Shown: positions 1 to 8,011, counted from the first letter of the stretch. The stretch: 14,108 nt of DNA from JANQRV01 sp964533785 (GCA_964533785.1 CAZHNG010000173.1:1-14108), one strand, 5' to 3'. Notes: generated from the letters alone by a model not told the origin. Program-made: numbers and translations.

Positions 1-255
1 CACAGCAAGGGCCGCTTAATATTTAATTGACACTAATTTGTGACACACTCATATGGTTTTTACTCTATCACTTTGTGAACGAAGGAGAAAAAGAGCATAC
101 TACAATTTCCAGATAAATAAGGATATTTTCGGCTTAAGAAAACCTCAATATTATGTTAAATAACACAAACTTGCACTTCAATCAACAAAATGTTTTATAG
201 TACAATTACCCATCTAATCGCTTAATGCCATTAATTTCTACCATCAGGTTTTTAT
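1..255. other. AT-rich flank, no gene recognised
   Basis: Left edge of the window. Both strands carry frequent stops and no reading frame resembles a known protein. It lies downstream (in the minus-strand sense) of the severed end of the nuclease gene, so it was the 3' flank of that gene before the IS66 insertion. I see no clear promoter, terminator or repeat here. Confidence 0.5.
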
Positions 256-319
256 TTATTCTTTATTCCACAATTGCTCTCCGGTTTCTTTGTCAATTGA
301 AAACATGGTCTGCATAAAT
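256..319 (-). pseudogene. Severed 3' end of the NucS-like nuclease gene
   Basis: Read on the minus strand from the left target duplication, this piece continues the frame of the nuclease gene at 2840-3767 once the IS66 element and one copy of GCATAAAT are removed. It supplies the last 18 residues (QTMFSIDKETGEQLWNKE) and a TAA stop at 256-258. The join falls inside a CAG codon whose C comes from the duplication. The clean frame and coding-like sequence up to a stop show that this is the true C-terminus. The piece has no start of its own and cannot be expressed as a separate protein. Confidence 0.85.
312..319. repeat. Left copy of IS66 target-site duplication
   Basis: GCATAAAT directly abuts the left end of the element and is repeated exactly at 2840-2847 next to the right end. 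Eight bases is the duplication length known for the IS66 family. An exact match on both sides means no detectable change at the junctions since insertion. Confidence 0.93.
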
Positions 320-340
320 GTAAGCATTCTGTAAACCGGG
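320..340 (+). repeat. IS66 left terminal inverted repeat
   Basis: Starts GTAAGCATTC and matches the complement of the right end at 16 of 21 positions. The first ten bases are identical. This is the transposase recognition end of the element. Confidence 0.88.
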
Positions 341-395
341 TATTTTTCACCAGCGATACCCTCCTTAGCTTTGGCAATTGATCAAAGCAAAAAAG

Positions 396-746
396 ATGAG
401 AAAAACTAAGGTGGTTTTAGGTGAGCGTCTAAGCTCAGAAATGATGTATCCACTTATCGAATTATGGTTGACTTCGGATCGCACGCAGGGTTCGATTTGT
501 GAGGAATATGATATCAAGCCGCATACTTTTTCCTATTGGCGCAGTAAATACGAAAAGGAAATGTCAGGAAAGGCTGAAGCGAAGTCAGAGAAGAGTTTCA
601 TTCCCATCCAAGTGGATGAACGTAATGACATCAAAGGAGATTATTATGCTGAGATTGAATATAAAGATGGAACGCTGTTACGTTTCGGTCGCAAAGTTGA
701 AACACAAGTGCTTCAAAAGTTAATTGCGGTAAATGGTTCCCTTTAG
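396..746 (+). CDS. tnpA: IS66 TnpA-like accessory protein (HTH)
   Basis: First gene of the IS66 trio, 116 residues from ATG 396; an in-frame TTG at 378 would add six residues. TnpA proteins of this family are small helix-turn-helix proteins needed with TnpB for efficient transposition. The helix-turn-helix is visible near residues 29-48 (ICEEYDIKPHTFSYWRSKY). A short beta-rich tail follows. No Shine-Dalgarno site precedes either start. The 3' end overlaps tnpB by 14 bases, the coupling usual in IS66. The gene looks intact. The assignment rests on position plus the helix-turn-helix; the protein is divergent from the best-known IS66 OrfA sequences. Confidence 0.85.
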   Translation: MRKTKVVLGERLSSEMMYPLIELWLTSDRTQGSICEEYDIKPHTFSYWRSKYEKEMSGKAEAKSEKSFIPIQVDERNDIKGDYYAEIEYKDGTLLRFGRKVETQVLQKLIAVNGSL

Positions 747-1086
747 TAGCACCCGTCATTATTATTTGTATCGACAGCCCACCGATATGCGTAAGTCGTT
801 CAATGGGCTGACGGGAATAGTGCGCAATGAATTAGAGCGTGATCCAGTAAAGGGAGATGTGTATATCTTTATCAACCGTCGGCGAGATAAGATCAAGCTA
901 CTGGTTTGGGATCGCAGTGGCTTTGTTATTTTTTATAAGTGCCTGCAGCAAGGCACTTTCGAACTACCTCAATTCGATGAGCAGCGTCAATCGTATCAGA
1001 TGAAATGGGAAGAGTTAGTCTTGATCCTGGAAGGGGTAGAACTTAAATCGGTTCGGCGGCGCAAAAGATTTTCTCTTGCCAAATGA
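733..1086 (+). CDS. tnpB: IS66 accessory protein TnpB (IS66 Orf2 family)
   Basis: A 117-residue protein with the clear hallmarks of the IS66 Orf2 family: an N-terminal YLYRQPTDMRKSFNGL block (residues 12-27), a central DVYIFINRRRDKIKLLVWD block (42-60) and a C-terminal KRFSL tail (111-115). TnpB is required with TnpA and TnpC for IS66 transposition, but its biochemical role is not established. The start ATG at 733 lies within the end of tnpA, indicating translational coupling. Length is normal and no lesion is visible. It is separated from tnpC by 107 bases, a larger gap than usual. Confidence 0.95.
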   Translation: MVPFSSTRHYYLYRQPTDMRKSFNGLTGIVRNELERDPVKGDVYIFINRRRDKIKLLVWDRSGFVIFYKCLQQGTFELPQFDEQRQSYQMKWEELVLILEGVELKSVRRRKRFSLAK

Positions 1087-1606
1087 AAAAACCAACCTGG
1101 AGGCTACTTTATCCACTATAAAAGATTGATTTTGTTAGTAAAAAGTAAGCTTTAGCTTTCTTTTGGACTTAGGTATGGCCATATCTTTGCCTCATGCAAG
1201 GGACGTACGCACATATGAGTAAAGAGGAGTTGCTGGCGCTGTTAGCAGAGCAGCAAGCAACGATAGACAAACAAGGTATGGCCCTGCAAGAAAAGGACAC
1301 CAAGATCGAGCGCCTGAACAACGAATTGCAAGATCTCAAACGCTTATATTTTGGTCGTAAGAGCGAGCGTTATGTTAGTGACAAGCCTGAAGATCCCTCC
1401 CAATTAAGTTTATTCGTCCAACATCCACACGAGAATACTGAGGAGCAGACTGCTAAAGAAGTAGTTAAATCCCATCAGCGCACCAAGACCAAGGGCAAGC
1501 CCAAAAGGGCCAAATTACCGGATAAACTCCCGGTTGTGGAAGTAATCATTGAGCCGGAAGAAGGTTCGGTTGACGGCTGGACCAAAATTGGAGAAGAAAT
1601 TACGGA

Positions 1607-1638
1607 CTGCGCCTTCGCGAAGCTACGGCGGAGCAAGG
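1607..1638 (+). repeat. Palindrome-centred insertion, first tnpC break
   Basis: About 32 bases with no counterpart in the expected IS66 protein. They contain the perfect palindrome CTTCGCGAAG (1613-1622), inside a wider inverted repeat in which CTGCGCC (1607-1613) faces GGCGGAG (1627-1633) with one mismatch. The extent is inferred from family conservation, not from a comparison sequence. Confidence 0.55.
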
Positions 1639-2575
1639 AGAACTGGATATTACTCCGGCCCAATTCCGCATCATTCGCTATGTCCGACCCAAGTATGCGC
1701 GTCCAAAGGCCGAGCAGGATAAAGATCCGGACGGTGTCAATATTATTGTTGCTCCCTTACCTGCCAGAGTTATACCCAAGGGTATTCCTTCGGCGGGCCT
1801 GTTGGCTTACATCCTGATCTCGAAATTCATAGACCATCTACCGTATTATCGCCAAATCCAGATTTTTAAGCGCATCGGCATGAAAATCAGTGCTTCGACC
1901 ATTAACGGTTGGGTAGCCAAGGCGGTATCGCTACTCAAATTACTCTGCCAAGAGCATGAAAAGCAATTGATGGCCAAAGATTACCTGATGGCCGATGAGA
2001 CAACCATTAAAGTCTTGGATGGCAGGACGAAAGGTAAATCTTCTACTGGGTATTTCTGGGTTTACTACGACCCTGGCGGCAAGCTGGTCCTTTTTAAATA
2101 TGACCCTGGGCGGGGTGGTAAATATCCGAGCCAGCATCTGAAACGCTTTAAAGGCAGTTTGCAAACGGACGGCTACAAAGTCTACGAGGCTTTCGATAGC
2201 AACGGGCGTGGTATCCTCCTGATCGGGTGCATGGCTCATGTGCGACGAAAATTTGAATACGCATTAGGTAATGATCGCCAGCGGGCCGAGCACGTGCTTA
2301 AGCTCATGCAGCAACTCTACGCCATTGAAGCTCTGGCGCGTAAAGAAAAATACGATCATCAACAACGACTGAAATTGCGCCAGGCCAGTGCTGCCCCCAT
2401 CATGGATGAACTGTACCAATACCTGGATGAGCAAAGAGACCAGGTACTTCCCAAAAGCAAGATCGCAGAAGCCATCAACTATGCCCTCAATCGGTGGAAG
2501 TATGTCAAGCGTTATTTGGAGGACGGAAAATTGGAAATCGATAACAACTTAGTCGAGAACGCCATCCGGCCCGTT

Positions 2576-2591
2576 GCCGATAGCTATCGGC
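2576..2591 (+). repeat. Perfect 16-bp palindrome, second tnpC break
   Basis: GCCGATAGCTATCGGC reads identically on both strands. Deleting 13 bases (2579-2591) restores the conserved IS66 junction PVAIGRKNYLF. The extra bases look like an inverted copy of neighbouring sequence, as produced by template switching at a replication fork. Confidence 0.7.
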
Positions 2592-2818
2592 ATCGGTCGC
2601 AAGAATTACCTATTTTGTGGATCGGAGCAAGGTGCACAATGGGCCGCCGTAATTTACTCTTTATTAGCCTCGGCATCTAATTGTGGGCATAATCCCTTTG
2701 AATACCTCAAGGATGTATTGCAACGATTGCCCGATCAGCCCATCACTCATCTGGATGAATTGTTACCCACCAATTGGAAACCGCTTCAGGAAGGAATGGC
2801 GCGGGGGTAACGGGAGAC

Positions 2819-2839
2819 CCCAGATAGCCGAATGCTTAC
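2819..2839 (-). repeat. IS66 right terminal inverted repeat
   Basis: The complement begins GTAAGCATTC and matches the left end at 16 of 21 positions. It lies just after the tnpC stop at 2808-2810 and is followed directly by the second GCATAAAT. Confidence 0.88.
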
Positions 2840-2847
2840 GCATAAAT
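2840..2847. repeat. Right copy of IS66 target-site duplication
   Basis: GCATAAAT, identical to 312-319. It belongs to the interrupted nuclease gene, where its complement encodes the end of Val, then Phe, Met and the first base of a Gln codon. Confidence 0.93.
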
Positions 2848-3767
2848 ACATATTTTACTCCTGACATACTTCTTATTTCAGCCGCTGAAATTGGTTGCTG
2901 CAAGATTTTGAACTGATCTAGGTTCATCGCATACTCTTCATTTGCATGTTCTGGATTTCCTTGGTAATTGCTTTTCACCAATCGGCCGGATGCCATTCCT
3001 TTCGCTACTATACCGGTACCCGATCGATATAAAAATACTTTATCACCTTTGTTGAGTTGTTCAATTTTGAACTTCCATGGTTCAAAGAAGGCTGCTGCTT
3101 TTTGGTTCTCCAGCATGTCTGCATCATCTACGGAACTATTGTTATAATTCGTATTCAAAATGTAATATCCTTCATCAATATCCTCATAAGGATCAGGATG
3201 CTTACGGTAAGTCTCAAAGTCCAAAAGGATCTGATTATCTATTTTGTAGAGTTTGTAAGTCCAGCTTGCAATATTTACCCCCTGGGTAGACCAGTATTCT
3301 ATGGCTGCTCTTGTTTTAAAATCCAACCCGTTGGTAATAAGAATAAATTTTTGTGTTTGGTTAATCTGATCTTCGGTTAGATCAGTATTGAATTTGGCGT
3401 TTAACTCATCCAGCAAACCGTTTTTATTGGGGTAAAACTTCAAAAATAGATCGTTAAGCTGACGGTAGTCATATTGACCAAAAATTTGACCGTACCTCAT
3501 GACCTGAAGCAAATTGCTATCCTGTGATTCCCAAGCTTTCAATTCGAAGATAAACAAGTCTCCATTCCCGTCAATTGCCATCAAGTCTGGCTCTTCCTGC
3601 CATTTCCTTGATTGCATGATCAATAGCAGCTCATCTTCGGGCAGTAACACTTCAAGGTTTTCGTACATCAATTTCTGGAAACCCTCTTCCTTCCATCCTA
3701 AGTCCGCCAACCGCAGCCCCTTTCTACGTTTTATTTCATAAGCTGATTGATTGAGATTGAAGATCAT
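2840..3767 (-). pseudogene. NucS/DUF91-like PD-(D/E)XK nuclease, cut by IS66
   Basis: Five-prime portion (309 codons) of a minus-strand gene starting at ATG 3767. Residues 40-95 form a PD-(D/E)XK nuclease core: Asp61 in EEPDLMAID, then Glu75 and Lys77 in FIFELKAW, followed by the LLQVMRYGQ helix. This is the arrangement of the DUF91/NucS-like group. Residues about 215-309 (for example WKFKIEQLNKGDKVFLYRSG) look like a PUA/EVE-type domain, a fold that often binds modified bases, so a modification-dependent restriction role is possible but inferred. The element splits the C-terminal domain. As it stands the frame runs into the IS and ends at 2763 with 25 foreign residues; the intact ancestor would have 327. 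The nuclease core is whole, so a chimeric protein could still be made, but the last strands of the sensor-like domain are lost. Confidence 0.8.
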
Positions 3768-4317
3768 ACTTGGAGAATTTTAGTTACAGATAATCAAAAT
3801 GAATTGGTTTCCTTATTGTTATACGAAAGTTTGCAATAGTGTTTCTAAATGATTATGATTGATTTTGGTTAATTAACTATAATGCAATGGTAAGGTTGAT
3901 CATTCTCAAACTCCTGGGCAGCTAAGTTCCAGGTCTGGCGTTTTTACCTTGTACTAATGAAGTTGGAATACAGAAATTTAATATGACTATGCTTTGTGTA
4001 GTGGGTACTCCTTTCTTCCCCCCGGTATTACGGTGATTTTTCGATTATCCCCCGCCAATGAATGAAATAGGTATTGAAGCTCTATATGGTACCTACTCGA
4101 TAATTTTATTTCGTTTGATTTTGATACGTTAGCGTTGATCTGTACTGGTGTTTTTACCTTGCGCCGGAAGGACGACCTCTTCTTAGTTTAAAATGTGCTT
4201 AGCACTTGCAACAGGTAGACACTATTCTTTTCTCTCCGCAACTGAATCAGCATGTTACCTAGAATGACATTAAAGGTAATCCTGTCTACTTAAGACCATC
4301 AAAGACTTTATCAGCAT
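3768..4317. other. Gene-free stretch, decayed DNA
   Basis: No intact gene is recognisable. The 17-base sequence CTGGCGTTTTTACCTTG (3935-3951) recurs at 4145-4161 with one mismatch, perhaps remnants of an older repeat. A short palindrome GTGCTTAGCAC lies near 4194-4204. The right end (about 4270-4317, minus strand) continues the KilA-N remnant in another frame, with NADKVFDGLK readable before a stop. The promoter of the nuclease gene should lie just right of 3767, but I cannot place it. Confidence 0.5.
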
Positions 4318-4415
4318 TCAGTACACAAAGTTCGGGGCAAGCCACTGGCCGAACATGATCGCAAGCTCTTGACGGAACCAGGTCCCTCCGCCTGATTGAG
4401 GGCTACCTTGAATTG

Positions 4416-4440
4416 TTACAACTAACTGGTTTTCAGATAT
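4416..4440 (+). repeat. 25-bp direct repeat, copy 1
   Basis: Matches 4485-4509 with one mismatch; both contain AACTAACTGGTTTTCAGATA. The two copies are 69 bases apart, a multiple of three, so the minus-strand KilA-N frame is kept and the peptide SENQLV appears twice. Confidence 0.85.
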
Positions 4441-4484
4441 GTCCGATTTTTGGACATTTAAACTTTCTGCTGCATCCCAGGCAC

Positions 4485-4509
4485 TTATAACTAACTGGTT
4501 TTCAGATAT
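4485..4509 (+). repeat. 25-bp direct repeat, copy 2
   Basis: Second copy of the repeat at 4416-4440. The sequence between the copies is not itself repeated, so this is not a simple tandem duplication; it may be a copied segment inside a decaying gene. Confidence 0.85.
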
Positions 4510-4785
4510 ACGGGAATTACCCGGTTCGCTAGGTTCTATTGATTACCAGGCATTTACAAATTTTTTGGTGGCTTTGAGTCTGAGGAACTCATATGCCTGT
4601 TTGTTGTACGGTTTTGCCATCTCAGTAGTGAAAAAAGTGTATTCAAAAAATCGTTACGGCAAAAACGCTTCTCTAACACCAGTATTAACGTTTCGGATTT
4701 ATAAAGTTTATTGCATTCATAAAAACATTTGATTGTTTGAATACATCTACATAACTTGGCCGGTGTAATCAAATAGTAAGTAAGA

Positions 4786-5415
4786 ATGAAGAAAGCAGTA
4801 ATTTATACCCGAGTCTCTACCCGGAAGCAGGAAGATGATCGCCAGGTATCCGATCTAAAGCAGTACGCCGCTAAGAATGATATTGAAGTCGTAAAAGTAT
4901 TCCGGCAGCAAATAAGCGGCTCTAAGCCCATCCAGAAGCGTAAGGCGGGCAAAGCGTTCTTACGGTTTATCGAGGAAGAGGATATTGGATTAGTTCTAGT
5001 GTCAGAGATCTCCAGGCTTGGCCGTTCTGCTATCGACGTTCAAAGGACTATCGATTACCTTGTTCACGAAGCAAAGGTCAACGTATTTATTCACCAACAG
5101 TCCATGTACTTACTTAACGAGGACGGGGAATACCGGGCAATGAGTAAGATGTTTGTTGACCTGTTGGCCAACTTCGCTCAGATGGAGCGAGAGACATTGG
5201 TGGATCGAATCAACTCTGGTCTTGCTGAGGCCCGGCGTAAAGGTAAGACACTGGGAAGACCTAAAGGCACCAAGATGACCGATAAGGAGCTACTGAAGAA
5301 ACATCGCAAAGTGGTGAAGGAGCTAGAATCCGGAACGAGTATCCGCAAGACGGCCAAGATTTGTGAGGTTGGCGTTTCTACGGTTCAGCGCGTTAAGAAG
5401 CTCATAAGTTCTTAG
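4786..5415 (+). CDS. Small serine recombinase (resolvase/invertase)
   Basis: A 209-residue site-specific recombinase of the resolvase/invertase type, which breaks and rejoins DNA through a serine-DNA intermediate. The catalytic block is AVIYTRVSTRKQ with nucleophile Ser11 and Arg9; the second active-site motif is SRLGRS (76-81, Arg77 and Arg80). The long dimer helix begins near MERETLVDRINSGL (133-146) and the linker is LGRPKG (156-161). A C-terminal helix-turn-helix spans about 180-206 (TSIRKTAKICEVGVSTVQRV). Length and domain order are normal and no lesion is visible. It may have belonged to the mobile element whose decayed remains lie to its left. No crossover site or invertible segment was recognised beside it. 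The start ATG has no Shine-Dalgarno site. Confidence 0.93.
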   Translation: MKKAVIYTRVSTRKQEDDRQVSDLKQYAAKNDIEVVKVFRQQISGSKPIQKRKAGKAFLRFIEEEDIGLVLVSEISRLGRSAIDVQRTIDYLVHEAKVNVFIHQQSMYLLNEDGEYRAMSKMFVDLLANFAQMERETLVDRINSGLAEARRKGKTLGRPKGTKMTDKELLKKHRKVVKELESGTSIRKTAKICEVGVSTVQRVKKLISS

Positions 5416-5456
5416 GTGGTGTGCTACCTAAAAATCAGCTTCGATTTTAGCCATAA
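5415..5456. terminator. Paired hairpins between convergent genes
   Basis: Just after the recombinase stop, TAGGTGG faces CTACCTA (one G-T pair, loop TGTG). It is followed by AAAATC and GATTTT around a six-base loop at about 5432-5449. The second hairpin has A/T-rich arms that could serve as a terminator in either direction for the recombinase and the convergent lipoprotein gene. Neither has a long T tract. Confidence 0.4.
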
Positions 5457-5465
5457 AGTTGGTGC

Positions 5466-7217
5466 TTAATTGCACTCTATCCGATTATTAGGAAGATAAT
5501 CTTCTGAAAACAATATTGTGATTACATCCTGACCAAACCTTTTTCCATGCCCAGTTATAATAAAAGAGGTAGGCGAAATTTGATGGACACCGCCGATGAA
5601 AATTTCATCGTATTTATCAAACCTCAATTCATGAATATATTCAAGCTTTCCCATCTTGTTAAACCTCATTATAAGGATATTATCATCAGCGTTTTCGTTA
5701 ACATAAATCAATTCATCAGATTCCGTTAAAGTGTATGAATATGGGTTGTTACCTGCATGAGTAAGCCCAGGAATTAGATTCACAGTTAACAAATTAAAGT
5801 TTTTATCAGTCATTGCGATCAGGTAGTCAAAATCTTGCCTTCCTGGGGTCATAAAATCAAAATTTGGATTACCCAAATAGAAAAGATACTTATCTCCTAT
5901 TCTTTTAACATCAATTATTGAAGCATCACTGGAACCAGTCTCCCCCTTTGAATCAAACAGATTTGACACAAAATCTAATTCATTGGTGGATTGTAACCGA
6001 CCTTTACTATTAAAAATAAAATGCATAATTGAAGCTGGCCCGAAAGATTGGCTCTCATCTGCGAATACATGTATTTCATTATCACTTACAAAGATGTAAT
6101 CTAAATTACTAACACCTTGTAAATTGACGCCAATTTCATCATTGACCCACAAGAGGTTTCCCTCTGAGTCATATCTTCTTAAGAAGCCTTTCTTAAAAAA
6201 GTTTTGTTCAGTTAACACTACAAATCCGCCCCCATCGAGACTCCTAATTGAGGTAACGTCAGTATTCTTATCGAAAGACTCCGCATTCTTAAAGATTATA
6301 TCACCATCTTGATTAAGCTTAACTAGGGTAAATGAATCTTTTGGATGATTTTGTTTGCGACCAGCAGCAAAAATATTGCCTTCAGAGTCTTGGTGAATGA
6401 TGTCTGAGCTTGAAGAGGAGTTCCAAATTCCTTCCACTTCAAATTCAAACTCTTGGTGCCACATCTGTTCAAGGGTTGCAGAATTAATTTTCATAATCCC
6501 AAAAGCATTTCTTTGTCCAAAACCTCCTTCATACGCAATTAGAATGTTCCCATCAATTGACTTTTCAGAGTGCTTATACTCGTCAAAGTTAAACACATGA
6601 TGATCCTCTATTGCATTTCCACATTCGAAACCGTCCCCATCAGAGCAATTGCAAAAGCCAAATGCACATGATTCACATTTAGAGTTTTGACAGAATACTT
6701 CGGAAACTAGTTCAATATTTTTAGGTACTTCTCTATTATTTTCGTCCCAAAATTTCACAAATACCAAGTTCCTATTGACATATACCGTTGGATCATTTAT
6801 TACTAAGACGTTGTCATTTAGACCTTCAATAGTGACAGTCCTAAGTAAAGTCCCAAATCTATTAAATATTTCCATTGTTGAGCAATCCGAGCTTAGTTCA
6901 AAAAACGCACCCGATGGAGCGCCCTCTGACCCAAAATAGCCATTGTCACTCTTTCTGAACCTAATGCTAGGGATATCACTTTCTTCATAAAAAACCGACT
7001 TAGGTGAATTTACCCAATACCAAGCCTCATAGATTGCGGTTTGGCAATCAACTTCTATGCCTGATGGACAGCTTAAGTCAGAAATTTCAGGTGGATTATC
7101 ATCTAAATCTTCCATCTCATTCACAAGCTCATCACGACAACTTATTATCAGTATACTAATTAGAATAATACCAAGAATAGATCTTAGTTTTCGAGTCTTA
7201 ATTCTAGGGTTAATCAT
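5466..7217 (-). CDS. Lipoprotein with beta-propeller-like repeats
   Basis: I start this at ATG 7217 (583 residues) because that places a lipoprotein signal at the N-terminus: basic MINPRIKTRKLR, a hydrophobic stretch, and a lipobox-like LIISC with Cys27 as the acylated residue. An upstream ATG at 7304 overlaps the stop of the preceding gene by eight bases and would add 29 residues, which suits a signal peptide less well. The mature part has a Cys-rich segment (SVFCQNSKCESCAFGFCNC) and then repeating units such as VKLNQDGDIIFKNAESFD and LRRYDSEGNLLWVNDE. These resemble blades of a beta-propeller in secreted Bacteroidota proteins. No enzymatic motif and no type IX sorting tail was seen. Function unknown; a surface or outer-membrane lipoprotein is the best guess. 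Confidence 0.8.
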   Translation of the reverse strand: MINPRIKTRKLRSILGIILISILIISCRDELVNEMEDLDDNPPEISDLSCPSGIEVDCQTAIYEAWYWVNSPKSVFYEESDIPSIRFRKSDNGYFGSEGAPSGAFFELSSDCSTMEIFNRFGTLLRTVTIEGLNDNVLVINDPTVYVNRNLVFVKFWDENNREVPKNIELVSEVFCQNSKCESCAFGFCNCSDGDGFECGNAIEDHHVFNFDEYKHSEKSIDGNILIAYEGGFGQRNAFGIMKINSATLEQMWHQEFEFEVEGIWNSSSSSDIIHQDSEGNIFAAGRKQNHPKDSFTLVKLNQDGDIIFKNAESFDKNTDVTSIRSLDGGGFVVLTEQNFFKKGFLRRYDSEGNLLWVNDEIGVNLQGVSNLDYIFVSDNEIHVFADESQSFGPASIMHFIFNSKGRLQSTNELDFVSNLFDSKGETGSSDASIIDVKRIGDKYLFYLGNPNFDFMTPGRQDFDYLIAMTDKNFNLLTVNLIPGLTHAGNNPYSYTLTESDELIYVNENADDNILIMRFNKMGKLEYIHELRFDKYDEIFIGGVHQISPTSFIITGHGKRFGQDVITILFSEDYLPNNRIECN

Positions 7218-7296
7218 AAAAGTTAATCTTTGAAATAACATTAAAGCCAGATTTCCATGATGGAAATTTACTAATGTAAAGGAGGTACCTAATTCT

Positions 7297-7722
7297 TTAC
7301 GCATCTCTTACTAGAGTAGTTGCCCTGGATGACAAACTTAATTCGTTTAAATCTGAATAGAATTTGTTTATTGCAAAATCAAATTTATTGCGGGCTAATT
7401 TTTTTATTTCACGGACAACGTTCTCTAGTTCTTTTAGCCGCTGTTCTAGACTTGTCAATCTTTGCCTCAATGATGGATCATTAACCGATAATCTACTATT
7501 TAAGGGTATCCGTTTGCTAAGGCCTGGAGATTCTCTTCGGTTGTTTTTACATATCCGGATGCTTAAGTTTTTACTCTCTTTAATGGAAGGCCAGAGGTGT
7601 TTGCGGTTTGCTGGCCGGTTAAGCTTTTTTGCTTGTTTAGGTGTCTGATAATTTGTCGTGCTTGTTGTTTTAGCGTTATCATTCTTGGTGGTTTTTATCG
7701 TCTTGTTTGTTATAATTTTCAT
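7297..7722 (-). CDS. Hypothetical basic coiled-coil protein
   Basis: A 141-residue protein of unknown function. From ATG 7722 the N-terminal half is rich in Lys, Asn and Thr and probably disordered. The C-terminal part from about residue 80 (LRQRLTSLEQRLKELENVV) is a coiled coil with regular leucine spacing. The start overlaps the end of the upstream gene (7679-8011) by 44 bases; no other ATG lies between, so the start is uncertain and could be a later non-ATG codon. The stop overlaps the alternative ATG of the lipoprotein gene (ATGCGTAA). It probably forms an operon with both neighbours. I recognise no family. Confidence 0.5.
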   Translation of the reverse strand: MKIITNKTIKTTKNDNAKTTSTTNYQTPKQAKKLNRPANRKHLWPSIKESKNLSIRICKNNRRESPGLSKRIPLNSRLSVNDPSLRQRLTSLEQRLKELENVVREIKKLARNKFDFAINKFYSDLNELSLSSRATTLVRDA

Positions 7723-8011
7723 GGTATTGAAAAGCCAATTTAATGGCCTCTGCTTCTGCCTCCAGTAGTCCGGAGTACATTTCACCTTTGTTTACCATTA
7801 TTCCTTTACACGCCACGGAGTAACCAAACATATTCTTTTTACGGGTAGTCTGGATCTGGATACCCGTTGCCCCGAAGAACTCAAATAGCTTTTCGTGGTC
7901 TTGCATTTCTTCCTTCCATTCTGACTTATACTTTGCTTCAAACCACTCCCGGCACTTACGTAATACTGTCGGGTGCTTTTCTTTAATGTCGAGCCATTCC
8001 TTCTTTGTCAT
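7679..8011 (-). CDS. Hypothetical small protein, first of minus operon
   Basis: A 110-residue protein starting at ATG 8011. The N-terminal half is helical and rich in Lys, Glu and Trp (KKEWLDIKEKHPTVLRKC). The second half has a beta-like stretch (FGYSVACKGIMVNKGEMYSG) and a final helix with EAEAEAIKLAFQYHENY. This composition recalls small proteins of Bacteroidota mobile elements, but I cannot name a family. It is head-to-head with the small plus-strand gene at 8005 (seven bases shared) and overlaps the downstream coiled-coil gene. Confidence 0.6.
   Translation of the reverse strand: MTKKEWLDIKEKHPTVLRKCREWFEAKYKSEWKEEMQDHEKLFEFFGATGIQIQTTRKKNMFGYSVACKGIMVNKGEMYSGLLEAEAEAIKLAFQYHENYNKQDDKNHQE

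Larger units (their letters stand above)
1194..2810 (+). pseudogene. tnpC: IS66 transposase TnpC, two frameshifts
   Basis: The DDE transposase of the element, readable only in three segments: 1194 to about 1606, about 1622 to 2578, and about 2592 to 2810. Segment one has an N-terminal coiled coil (LAEQQATIDKQ onwards) and the LYFGRKSER motif. Segment two holds the catalytic triad: Asp at 1994 (MADETTIK), Asp at 2168 (QTDGYK) and Glu at 2555 (DNNLVENAIRP). Segment three gives the conserved GRKNYLFCGS and EYLKDVLQRLP blocks. Both breaks fall where IS66 proteins are continuous (IGEEIT into ELDITPAQF, and IRPVA into IGRKN). They fit insertions of about 32 and 13 bases, both at palindromes. The shifts sum to a multiple of three, so the end returns to the first frame. 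Almost certainly not functional unless both sites are bypassed. Confidence 0.9.
320..2839 (+). mobile_element. Complete IS66-family insertion sequence (2520 bp)
   Basis: The ends are imperfect inverted repeats: 320-340 and the complement of 2819-2839 share GTAAGCATTC at the tip and match at 16 of 21 positions. The element carries the usual IS66 trio on the plus strand, tnpA, tnpB and tnpC, and is flanked by the 8-bp duplication GCATAAAT. Its size is typical of IS66 (about 2.5 kb). The transposase gene tnpC has two frameshifts, so this copy probably cannot move by itself, although a related transposase elsewhere could act on its intact ends. It interrupts a minus-strand nuclease gene. Confidence 0.95.
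4318..4620 (-). pseudogene. KilA-N domain protein remnant
   Basis: Minus-strand decayed gene of phage-type KilA-N DNA-binding proteins. The frame from ATG 4620 gives MAKPYNKQAYEFLRLKATKK, which is the start of the KilA-N core. After an in-frame TAA at 4543-4545 it continues to SGGGTWFRQELAIMFGQWLAPNF, the GTW...LA...WL.P.F signature of the domain. The frame ends at TGA 4318-4320, exactly where the family has a Trp codon, and related sequence continues in another frame. A 25-base stretch is repeated inside it (4416-4440 and 4485-4509), adding 23 codons in frame. KilA-N proteins are common in phages and mobile elements, so this points to an old prophage or integrated element next to the recombinase. 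Confidence 0.7.

Noticed and set aside
3935..4161. 17-base direct repeat (3935-3951 and 4145-4161) as ends of a mobile element
   Set aside because: It is a direct, not inverted, repeat with one mismatch, with no gene between the copies and no flanking duplication.
4439..4732. Plus-strand 97-residue reading frame
   Set aside because: It is antisense to the KilA-N remnant; its repeated NWFSD peptide is just the complement of the 25-base repeat, and the opposite strand gives clear family similarity.
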